Below are positions 1 through 5,397 of a DNA stretch of 5,397 nucleotides, one piece after another. Within the stretch, counting starts at the first letter, position 1. Each line of letters opens with the position of its first letter. Below the pieces are notes generated by a model. The model had not been told where the DNA came from. It ran no database searches and saw only the letters and a list, made by a program, of their open reading frames with translations. Location: positions 1-5,397 of the forward strand of contig CAMLLI010000366.1 in assembly GCA_946480685.1 (NCBI GenBank). Reading direction: 5' to 3'. Both the position numbers and the translations under genes were made by a program. The stretch is from an uncultured Flammeovirgaceae bacterium. Its GTDB lineage: Bacteria; Bacteroidota; Bacteroidia; Cytophagales; Cyclobacteriaceae.

Positions 1-12
1 AAACTTCAAACT

Positions 13-72
13 ATGAAACGATTTGTTTTACTAACAATCACACTATGTTTGTTATCCCTTGGTGTATATGCA
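13..72 (+). other. Signal peptide coding segment of the Svx-like protein
   Basis: Residues 1-20 show K2-R3, a hydrophobic core rich in L, V, I and T, and the cleavage motif V18-Y19-A20 before Q21. Cleavage in front of Gln is typical for exported Bacteroidota proteins. There is no lipobox: C12 lies within the hydrophobic core rather than at a cleavage site, so a lipoprotein is unlikely. Confidence 0.85.
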
Positions 73-2907
73 CAGAAAACAGTATATATACCGACCCAGT
101 TTAGCTCCGCACCATGGAACCAATGGTCATGGGATAAAACATATCAGTCAACCAACTTTGTTATTTTCTGGGGAAATGTAGTCGGTACCAACCCGGCAAC
201 CTATTCCAATCCTGATCTTCGTTTTGATCCGGCACAACTCGCAGGCTATCTCGAAGCAAGTTTCACCAAGTTTGTTAACGAAATAGGTTTCGTGCCCAAC
301 ACCGGTAAATTAGGTACCTATAAAATTATAGTGGTGATGAACGACACCTATACCGGCAGTGGTGGACCTACCGGCTGGGCCTTCGGTGGTTCGTATGACA
401 ATATGATAGGGGCAATGTGGGTACATCCCGGAGCAACCCGCGATCCGTATGTGTTGAGTCATGAATTCGCGCACTCCCTGCAAGGACAAAACAATATACA
501 GCAAAATCCCAACGGAGGATTTGTAAACTACGAACCCGGTGGCTGGTTCTGGGAATGTCACGCAAACTATATGCGATGTGTGGAGTTCCCAACGTTCGCG
601 AGCGAAGATTTACCCCGCTGGTTAATGACACGCCATTTTCACGTAGCGTCTACACGCCACCACTATAGCACGTTTAAATGGTTAATGAACATCCAGCAAA
701 ATTATGGAGGCTATAACACCGTCAATCGCTTGTGGCGTGAATCCATCGCCAACGAAACAGCAACGGAAGCGTGGAGGCGCATCAGCGGCTGGACACAGGC
801 ACAGCTCTGCGATAATATGTACGACTATGCCAAACGTGAAGTAAATTACGATTACCCGGCACAGGGATTTGGCGCTGATATTCGGGCACAGGTAAATATA
901 TACAAGACACAGGCCTCCGAGAACTGGTGGTTGTGGCGTGAGTATACTATTCTCGATCAGGTTAATGCAAGCAACGGGCGCTATATTGTGCCGCGCTATA
1001 TGGCACCGCAGGATTATGGTATGAACATTATTCCGCTTTACCCGAATTGCGCTTCCAATGCCGTACATATTAAATTTAAAGGGCACACCGAAGTAAATGC
1101 ACAAGCCGGTTGGCGCTGGGGTTTTGTTGAAGTTACCGCAGGAGGTACACCCATCTATAGTCCTATGCAAAGTGCATCTACAGGTGAAGCCACCTATACG
1201 CTCACAGCCGGAACATCAAAATTATACCTCGTTGTTATGGGTGCACCAACCGCGAAGCACGATTATGTGTGGGAACCGGGCTTTCCAAAGATACACCGCT
1301 ATCCGTATGAAGTTCGTATTGAGAATGCTGTACCCGAAGGCTATCAAAGTAATTTCCGGGCCGATTTAAAAGCGTTGTTTCCGGGAAGCGCACACAGTAA
1401 TGGTGGAGGCTGGGTGGCCAGTACCGCTACCGTTGCGTCATCGGTATATGTTGGTCCGAAGGCAGTTGTATTGGGAAGCTCCAATCTGTCCGGCAGTGTT
1501 CGCGTAGAAGGTACGGCACGTCTTCAGAATGTTACCGCCAGTGGCAGTGCTAAATTTGCAGGTAACTGCAATGTGAACGGAGGCAGCTATACCAACACCG
1601 CGCAGGTGCTTGATGGCGCAATATTATTCAACAGTAATCTTTCCGGTAACGCAACGTTCAAGGATGTTGCATGGGCCTGGGGATCAACGTATGGTAATGG
1701 TGTTGTCGTGGGAGGGGATGCCGAGATTGGAAGCTGCTCAACGGCAGGAGTATATTTGCAAACACCACACAACAACAACGGCCGTACTGCGTGTGACGGA
1801 CAAGGCGCATCGCACGCATCCAATATAGATATCAATGCAAGCTATACCAATTTCACAGATGCAGAAATGAGTTGGACAGCCATTGGCTGCAGCAGCTGTA
1901 CACCAACAACCATTACTCCGTATACGCAAATTGGCAGTGGCGCCTGGACTCAAACTTCCTCAGCTACCGTCAACGCAGGGGCTACCGTAAAGTTTGGTCC
2001 GGCACCCAACACGGGCGGGTCATGGAGTTGGACAGGTCCGAATGGTTATACTGCATCCACGCGTGAAATCACGATCAGCAATGTACAGTCTAATCTTACC
2101 GGTACATATATAGCACGCCACACCAATGCATGTGGCGCACAGACTACACAGAATTTTACGCTGGCACTTGGTAACAGCACGTCAACCAATATAGCACCGC
2201 TTGCAACGCGCTCTACATCGTACGTGTCTCCGTGGGAAACACTGGCCGCTGTGAACGATGGTTTTGTGCCGGCAAATTCGAATGATAAGTCGCATGGTGC
2301 TTATGGTAACTGGAACAATCCGAATTCGATACAATGGGTACAGTATGATTGGACGCAGAACTATACGGTGACTTCGGCAGAGGTATATTGGTTCAACGAT
2401 GGAGGCGGAGTATTGACACCGACAACGGCATACCTGGAATACTGGAACGGTTCTGCGTGGATTAAACTTGCCGATGTACCGCTGCAGACCAATGCGTTTA
2501 ATACCGTAAGTATAAATTCCGTCAGTATAAATCGCCTGCGTGTATCGATGCTGAATCCAACACAGTCTACCGGTATATTAGAGTGGCGCGTGTTGGGCTA
2601 TACAGCGGCATCTGCCAGACAAGCTGCTGCAGAGGTGACAAAAGATCAAACATCAGAAGGTATAATAACCTACCCGAATCCCGCTTCGTCTGATTTTACA
2701 GTTCAGCTAAATGGGTTTGAAGAAAACGAAAATGTTGAACTTCAGATACTCGATCTGCAGGGCCGGGTGATCCATTCAAAACAGATGGGAATATCAAGAA
2801 CTTATAGCTATAGCAAGGCTGCGTTGAACGCGAGAGGCTCCGTATATATATTGAAGGCAACGGGTGTGCGAAAGGTAGTGTCTGGTAAAATTATAGTTAC
2901 AGATTAG
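13..2907 (+). CDS. Secreted Svx/AvrXca-like (DUF6055-type) putative zinc metallopeptidase with beta-helix, Ig-like, discoidin-like and T9SS sorting domains
   Basis: A complete 964-residue modular exoprotein. Residues 1-20 form a Sec signal peptide (KR, hydrophobic core, VYA then Q21). Residues ~21-450 resemble the Svx/AvrXca (DUF6055) family: H150-EFA-H154 is an HExxH zinc motif, and E181 in GWFWECHANYM is the likely third, gluzincin-type ligand. Further family-like stretches are MAPQDYG (330-336), LVVMGAP (406-412) and RYPYEV (429-434). Residues ~464-573 are hexapeptide-like repeats suggesting a beta-helix, followed by HNNNGRTACDGQG (586-598). An Ig-like domain (~637-719), a discoidin/CBM32-like domain (~726-863) and a T9SS type A sorting domain (~885-964, YPNPASSDF) complete it. 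Export across both membranes by T9SS is therefore expected. Svx of Pectobacterium is a secreted virulence factor; here the appended modules suggest action on a glycan-rich or host surface. Substrate and protease activity are inference. The start is supported by the signal peptide; no Shine-Dalgarno is seen in the 12 bases upstream. Confidence 0.85.
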   Translation: MKRFVLLTITLCLLSLGVYAQKTVYIPTQFSSAPWNQWSWDKTYQSTNFVIFWGNVVGTNPATYSNPDLRFDPAQLAGYLEASFTKFVNEIGFVPNTGKLGTYKIIVVMNDTYTGSGGPTGWAFGGSYDNMIGAMWVHPGATRDPYVLSHEFAHSLQGQNNIQQNPNGGFVNYEPGGWFWECHANYMRCVEFPTFASEDLPRWLMTRHFHVASTRHHYSTFKWLMNIQQNYGGYNTVNRLWRESIANETATEAWRRISGWTQAQLCDNMYDYAKREVNYDYPAQGFGADIRAQVNIYKTQASENWWLWREYTILDQVNASNGRYIVPRYMAPQDYGMNIIPLYPNCASNAVHIKFKGHTEVNAQAGWRWGFVEVTAGGTPIYSPMQSASTGEATYTLTAGTSKLYLVVMGAPTAKHDYVWEPGFPKIHRYPYEVRIENAVPEGYQSNFRADLKALFPGSAHSNGGGWVASTATVASSVYVGPKAVVLGSSNLSGSVRVEGTARLQNVTASGSAKFAGNCNVNGGSYTNTAQVLDGAILFNSNLSGNATFKDVAWAWGSTYGNGVVVGGDAEIGSCSTAGVYLQTPHNNNGRTACDGQGASHASNIDINASYTNFTDAEMSWTAIGCSSCTPTTITPYTQIGSGAWTQTSSATVNAGATVKFGPAPNTGGSWSWTGPNGYTASTREITISNVQSNLTGTYIARHTNACGAQTTQNFTLALGNSTSTNIAPLATRSTSYVSPWETLAAVNDGFVPANSNDKSHGAYGNWNNPNSIQWVQYDWTQNYTVTSAEVYWFNDGGGVLTPTTAYLEYWNGSAWIKLADVPLQTNAFNTVSINSVSINRLRVSMLNPTQSTGILEWRVLGYTAASARQAAAEVTKDQTSEGIITYPNPASSDFTVQLNGFEENENVELQILDLQGRVIHSKQMGISRTYSYSKAALNARGSVYILKATGVRKVVSGKIIVTD
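2665..2904 (+). other. T9SS type A C-terminal sorting domain segment
   Basis: Residues ~885-964 begin with ITYPNPASSDF, continue with the LQILDLQGRVI beta-strand pattern, and end with YILKATG...SGKIIVTD. This is the characteristic 70-80 residue por-secretion tail (TIGR04183-like). In characterised systems it is recognised by the T9SS translocon, cleaved, and the protein is released or anchored to surface A-LPS. It is strong evidence for both the phylum and the destination of the protein. Confidence 0.92.
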
Positions 2908-2913
2908 CTCTTC

Positions 2914-3009
2914 AATCCATTGCACGAAGGACACGGAAAAGGCACAAAGGTTCAAAGAAAGAACTCTGTGAAACTTTGTGTCTCCTCTGTATTCTTTGTG
3001 TAATGGATT
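2914..3009. repeat. 96-bp imperfect inverted repeat (45-bp arms, 6-nt loop) between convergent genes
   Basis: The left arm 2914-2958 and the reverse complement of the right arm 2965-3009 align without gaps, with 35 of 45 bases identical; the loop is 2959-2964. In a plus-strand RNA, five of the ten differences become G-U wobbles, so about 40 of 45 positions can pair; in a minus-strand RNA about 38 can pair. Both arms are built from short degenerate units: CACGAAGG/CACAAAGG on the left and CTTTGTG/CTCTGTG on the right. The repeat starts 6 bp after the stop of the Svx-like gene and ends 14 bp before the stop of the PepSY-like gene. CACGAAGG/CTTTGTG-type hairpins recur, as I recall, in many environmental bacterial genomes, so this may be one copy of a dispersed family. 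Confidence 0.85.
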
Positions 3010-3012
3010 TTT
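2914..3012. terminator. Probable bidirectional transcription terminator
   Basis: The long hairpin fills the 116-bp gap between two convergent genes. On the plus strand it is followed directly by a run of five T (3008-3012), the first two of which belong to the arm. On the minus strand no comparable T run follows. The position suits a shared terminator, better formed for the plus-strand gene. The stem is much longer and less GC-rich than a classical intrinsic terminator, so termination is inferred from position and structure only. Confidence 0.5.
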
Positions 3013-3023
3013 AAAATCGAAGA

Positions 3024-3464
3024 TTAGTCCGCTATATTTTCCTGCACATCCCCCGCAGCAGTGAACGTCACCTTCCGATCATCCGCGGTGCCATCCAGTT
3101 CAACCAGGTATACTACCTTGCCATCTGCTTCGACCTTATCCGTGTCGTCTATTTTATAGCTGCCGAAATCTTTCGCGATCTTCTTTACGATTTCCTGCGG
3201 CAGATCTTTTTTAGCTATATCTTCCTTATGCTTTTTAATGTTTCCGCTTTTATCGATCCATACATCATGGTCGCGCGTTCCGATTTCAAAATCAACTTTA
3301 TATTGATCACCTTTTAATTCCCAGTCAATATCTGTTGCGTTGGGAAACTTCACCTGGAATGCATTCAGTACTACTGAAGGCACTTGTGTTTGTGGTATAT
3401 CCTGCGCATTAGCGTTTACATTGAATACCCATACGGCTAATAGAAGAATGATGAGCTTTTTCAT
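3024..3464 (-). CDS. Periplasmic PepSY-like (DUF2874-type) protein
   Basis: A small exported protein of 146 residues. The signal peptide is residues 1-20 (MKK, a leucine-rich core, ANA then Q21). The mature part looks like two tandem PepSY-like units. Unit 1 (~28-80) has VPSVVLNAFQVKFPNA, a DIDWELK strand, YKVDFEI and a VWIDKSGNI turn. Unit 2 (~88-143) has LPQEIVKKIAKDFG, KVVYLVEL and VTFTAAGDV. This matches the putative beta-lactamase-inhibitor-like PepSY family; the biochemical role is unknown, and no catalytic residues are apparent. Such genes are often found beside two-component systems in Bacteroidota, and here a histidine kinase lies two genes upstream. A direct-repeat operator sits 47-66 bp ahead of the start, shared with the preceding gene, so co-regulation by a response regulator is likely. 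The ATG is supported by the signal peptide; upstream is A/T-rich without Shine-Dalgarno. Confidence 0.8.
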   Translation of the reverse strand: MKKLIILLLAVWVFNVNANAQDIPQTQVPSVVLNAFQVKFPNATDIDWELKGDQYKVDFEIGTRDHDVWIDKSGNIKKHKEDIAKKDLPQEIVKKIAKDFGSYKIDDTDKVEADGKVVYLVELDGTADDRKVTFTAAGDVQENIAD

Positions 3465-3487
3465 AAATGAATTGTTTTATAGTTTAA

Positions 3488-3501
3488 TTACCGTGTAAAG
3501 G
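3488..3501 (-). promoter_or_regulatory. Possible core-promoter block of the PepSY-like gene
   Basis: On the minus strand, nine bases after the operator, the sequence reads CCTTTACACGGTAA. The other operator copy has CCTTCGCACTGTAA at the same distance. The shared pattern CCTT-N2-CAC-N-GTAA suggests a promoter element used together with the operator. It does not clearly match the Bacteroidota -7 consensus TAnnTTTG, so its role is tentative. It ends 23 bp before the start codon. Confidence 0.35.
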
Positions 3502-3510
3502 TCCGATCCA

Positions 3511-3530
3511 AATCAGGAAACAATTAGGAA
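3511..3530 (-). promoter_or_regulatory. Putative response-regulator operator upstream of the PepSY-like gene
   Basis: Read on the minus strand this is TTCCTAATT-GT-TTCCTGATT: two 9-bp units with an 11-bp period, one base different between units. It matches the 4385-4404 element at 19 of 20 positions. An 11-bp direct-repeat spacing is characteristic of sites bound by OmpR/PhoB-family dimers on one face of the helix. It lies only 6 bp after the stop codon of the upstream gene, so the 72-bp gap serves as this gene's own promoter region. The bound regulator is inferred, not seen. Confidence 0.65.
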
Positions 3531-3536
3531 AAACGA

Positions 3537-4349
3537 CTAGCGCGATGATTTTTTTCGTGGTTCGTAAATCCAGCGCAAAAGAAAATCCAGTTTCTCTTCC
3601 GTGTTACCGGCTGGTATACCGATGGCGAGTCCTAATGCAACCTGGTTGGACAACGCCATCTTTACCTGGGGACGAACCATCATCGCCAGGTGCTCTGTTG
3701 TTATTTCCTTGTTCAGTTCTATACCGATAAAATTTTTCGTGCCTGGTAATACATAGTCAATATTGGTATTGACGAGAAGTGCCTGCAGGTGATGTTGCTG
3801 CGCAGATTCAAACGATGGCCCCGTATAGAGCAGTGTGTGTAATCTTCCCCAACGTTTGGCTATAATTAAAAATGGATTGTGTGTACTGCCCGTGTATTGC
3901 AGCATATTAAAACTTTCTCCATGCATCTCATATATATACCCAACCGCCAGCGTAGCCTGGTGCTTTTCTGAAACGAAGAACGAATATTGAAAGGCAGCTT
4001 TGATTCCTTCGAGTCCTGTGTCTGTTTTAGTATGGGCCGGATCTTCATTCTCACGAACCTTATGAAAGGAGAACGGTAATTCAATTTCTACTCCCAGTCT
4101 GTTAACAGGCGCGAATTCATATTCAACGAGGTAAGACTGAATCGTATAGGCATCGGTGCTGACCATGCCCATTCCTATATTTAGTTCGCGTTCGCCTTTA
4201 CGCGCACCCAGGTCGCGGATCAGGTCAAAGAACACGGGTTCAGCATGCGATACTTTTGCCGGTAACGCAGAGATACCGGTTTGTGAAAACGCATTGCTGC
4301 CGGCAAAGAAGAATAGCATCAAAGAGAATAATAGTCTGTGATATACCAT
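3537..4349 (-). CDS. HAEPLYID-family exported protein, probably outer-membrane
   Basis: A 270-residue protein with a signal peptide (HR, then a Leu/Phe-rich core, cleavage after AFS22 before Q23). The mature N-terminus carries H35-A-E-P-V-F-F-D followed by LIRDLGARKGE. This is the signature from which, as I recall, the Bacteroidota 'HAEPLYID family' takes its name. The rest alternates short amphipathic, aromatic-rich strands with turns: YLVEYEFAPVNRLGVEIELP (73-92), AAFQYSFFVSEKH (118-130), NPFLIIAKRWG (158-168) and LYTGP (174-178). This suggests a small beta-barrel or beta-sandwich in the outer membrane. No enzymatic motif is visible and the function is unknown. The gene follows the histidine kinase by 89 bp and has the operator pair 36-55 bp ahead of its start. 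An ATG at codon 11 would lose the positive charges of the signal peptide, so codon 1 is preferred. Confidence 0.72.
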   Translation of the reverse strand: MVYHRLLFSLMLFFFAGSNAFSQTGISALPAKVSHAEPVFFDLIRDLGARKGERELNIGMGMVSTDAYTIQSYLVEYEFAPVNRLGVEIELPFSFHKVRENEDPAHTKTDTGLEGIKAAFQYSFFVSEKHQATLAVGYIYEMHGESFNMLQYTGSTHNPFLIIAKRWGRLHTLLYTGPSFESAQQHHLQALLVNTNIDYVLPGTKNFIGIELNKEITTEHLAMMVRPQVKMALSNQVALGLAIGIPAGNTEEKLDFLLRWIYEPRKKSSR

Positions 4350-4361
4350 AAGCGTGATTGT

Positions 4362-4375
4362 TTACAGTGCGAAGG
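4362..4375 (-). promoter_or_regulatory. Possible core-promoter block of the HAEPLYID gene
   Basis: On the minus strand this reads CCTTCGCACTGTAA, nine bases after the operator, mirroring the block ahead of the PepSY-like gene. It ends 12 bp before the start codon. If it is the -7 region, the 5' leader would be only a few bases long, which is a reason for caution. Confidence 0.33.
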
Positions 4376-4384
4376 AAACATCGG

Positions 4385-4404
4385 AATCAGGAAACAATCA
4401 GGAA
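4385..4404 (-). promoter_or_regulatory. Putative response-regulator operator upstream of the HAEPLYID gene
   Basis: On the minus strand this is TTCCTGATT-GT-TTCCTGATT: two identical 9-bp units with an 11-bp period. It lies in the 89-bp gap between the kinase stop and the HAEPLYID start. It is the more perfect of the two copies in the window. The geometry fits an OmpR/PhoB-type winged-helix response regulator binding as a head-to-tail dimer; the cognate regulator would most likely be encoded just beyond the right edge. Confidence 0.68.
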
Positions 4405-4438
4405 GAATGTATAGTATATAAAAACAGCATGACGCGGA

Positions 4439-5397
4439 TCAGGCGAACTGGATCGTAAACGTGTGGCGCTGGTTCGTATAGCTATAGCGAATGGTATATC
4501 CGTAGTAATCGGCTATGGATTTCACAATAGCAAGACCAAGTCCCGTAGAATTTTTAGCAGCAGAATTTTTGTAGAACCGATCGAAGATATGACCTTGATC
4601 AAGCGCACCGGTGTTACTGGTATTGGTTACGGATATACTGCTGGCATGTACCGTTACGGTAACCGAACCATCGGTATAGTTATGAAGTATCGCATTATTG
4701 ATCAGGTTAGACAACAGGATCTCGGCAAGTTCGGTATTGAGCGTATATATACACGAACCTGGTTGCTCGACCAATATTTTCACAGATTTGAATTCAGACA
4801 GATCACCAAAGGCCGATGCAAGTCTTATTGCAAGGTCATTGAAATTCACCGGTGTCTCTTGTGGAAACTGTCGGTTCTCAATGCGGGAGAGTAACAGCAG
4901 CGTTTTGTTCAAGCGCGTGAGGCGTTCGAGCGATTCGATGACGGTGCTGATCTCCCGGAGTTGTTCATCGGAAAGTGAGTTCTTTTCAGTGAGCAGTTCC
5001 AGTTTGTTGATGCTGATTGCCAGTGGTGTTTGCAACTCATGCGATGCATTTTCAATGAATTGTTTCTGGCTATTAAATATAGCGATGTTGCGTTGCAGCA
5101 ATGACGATACGGTCTCATTCAGAATATTGAACTCACTGACATTGGTTTTCTCTGCTGAGAAGTTCTCGTTACTTCCCAGCCGGAAGTTTTTTAGTTTATC
5201 CAGAATAGTATAGAAAGGTTTCCAGACTCTGCGCAGCAATACGTTGTTAATGATAAGGACACTGGCCAGCAACACAATGTATAGCCAGATAATCGCGTAG
5301 AAGAGATCTTCCATCAGATCATCTTCTTCCACCATCGATGACACAATCTGAAGTTCGTAGTACTTTCCGTTCGCAGCACGAAATACAGTCTTCAGCA
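4439..5397 (-). CDS. Sensor histidine kinase of a two-component system (5' end beyond the window)
   Basis: The frame is open from the right edge to a TGA at 4439-4441. The GTG at 5342-5344 is not a credible start, because the frame continues upstream as LKTVFRAANGKYYELQIV, running into SSMVEEDDL, part of a periplasmic sensor region. Counting from that GTG: residues ~14-37 are a transmembrane helix, ~38-85 a HAMP-like linker, and ~90-155 a HisKA domain with phospho-acceptor H102 in SHELQTPLA (codon 5039-5041). The HATPase has its N-box at LSNLINNAILHN (211-222), F-box at IFDRFYK (253-259) and G2 box at STGLGLAIVK (266-275). The G1 position reads NTSNTG (241-246) instead of DxGxG, a variant I associate with Bacteroidota kinases. 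An N-terminal helix and most of the sensor domain are missing from view. The kinase probably acts with an OmpR-type response regulator encoded upstream. The stimulus is unknown. Confidence 0.9.
   Translation of the reverse strand, partial: LKTVFRAANGKYYELQIVSSMVEEDDLMEDLFYAIIWLYIVLLASVLIINNVLLRRVWKPFYTILDKLKNFRLGSNENFSAEKTNVSEFNILNETVSSLLQRNIAIFNSQKQFIENASHELQTPLAISINKLELLTEKNSLSDEQLREISTVIESLERLTRLNKTLLLLSRIENRQFPQETPVNFNDLAIRLASAFGDLSEFKSVKILVEQPGSCIYTLNTELAEILLSNLINNAILHNYTDGSVTVTVHASSISVTNTSNTGALDQGHIFDRFYKNSAAKNSTGLGLAIVKSIADYYGYTIRYSYTNQRHTFTIQFA

Noticed and set aside
682..1170. 162-codon minus-strand open frame inside the Svx-like gene
   Set aside because: It is Cys/Ile-rich without a domain, lies wholly inside a well-supported gene, and has no promoter or neighbours to support it.
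2914..3009. CRISPR-like or insertion-sequence interpretation of the palindromic repeat
   Set aside because: There is a single hairpin with no spacers, no transposase gene and no evident target-site duplication in the window.
4405..4438. Possible terminator for the kinase gene (GCGTCATGC followed by a T run on the minus strand)
   Set aside because: The complementary bases are too few and no real stem with a loop can be formed; readthrough into the next gene remains possible.
4438..4443. Extra operator half-site ATCAGG at the kinase stop
   Set aside because: This hexamer recurs by chance elsewhere in the window (for example near 4701) and lacks the second unit at 11-bp spacing.
4477..4486. 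TATAGCTATA palindrome, also present at 2803-2812
   Set aside because: Both copies lie inside coding sequence and arise from Tyr-Ser codons in a genome that favours TATA-like words; no regulatory context.
4698..5213. 171-codon open frame on the plus strand opposite the kinase
   Set aside because: It is a serine-rich antisense shadow of the kinase frame, with no recognisable domain.
4439..5344. A complete 301-residue kinase starting at the GTG at 5342-5344
   Set aside because: The frame stays open to the window edge and the residues upstream fit a sensor domain; the true start is outside the window.

Overview
The window looks like chromosomal DNA from a member of the Bacteroidota, perhaps of the Chitinophagaceae/Cytophagales kind. 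Three things point there: the first gene ends in a type IX secretion (T9SS type A) sorting domain, which is essentially restricted to this phylum; the two small minus-strand genes belong to families (PepSY-like/DUF2874 and 'HAEPLYID') that I know from Bacteroidota; and none of the three genes with a visible start has a Shine-Dalgarno sequence. The genus assignment is inference.

Layout. Positions 13-2907 (+) encode a 964-residue secreted modular protein. It has a signal peptide, a zinc-peptidase-like domain with HEFAH and a downstream Glu (Svx/AvrXca, DUF6055-like), a hexapeptide-type beta-helix, an Ig-like domain, a discoidin/CBM-like domain and a T9SS tail. Positions 2908-3023 separate it from a convergent gene, and almost all of this gap is one 96-bp imperfect inverted repeat (45-bp arms, 6-nt loop), a probable bidirectional terminator and possibly a copy of a dispersed repeat.

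The rest is on the minus strand. In transcription order it holds a sensor histidine kinase cut by the right window edge (4439-5397), a HAEPLYID-family exported, probably outer-membrane, protein (3537-4349), and a small periplasmic PepSY-like protein (3024-3464).

The most interesting signal is regulatory. The two short gaps ahead of the HAEPLYID and PepSY-like genes each carry nearly the same 20-bp element, made of two 9-bp units, TTCCTGATT-GT-TTCCTGATT on the minus strand, repeating every 11 bp. That is the geometry of OmpR/PhoB-type response-regulator operators. A second block, CCTT-N2-CAC-N-GTAA, is conserved at the same distance downstream of both copies. The simplest model is a self-contained envelope-sensing regulon: the kinase and a response regulator just outside the window (not seen) control the two exported proteins next door. 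The large secreted protein appears to be an independent transcription unit.
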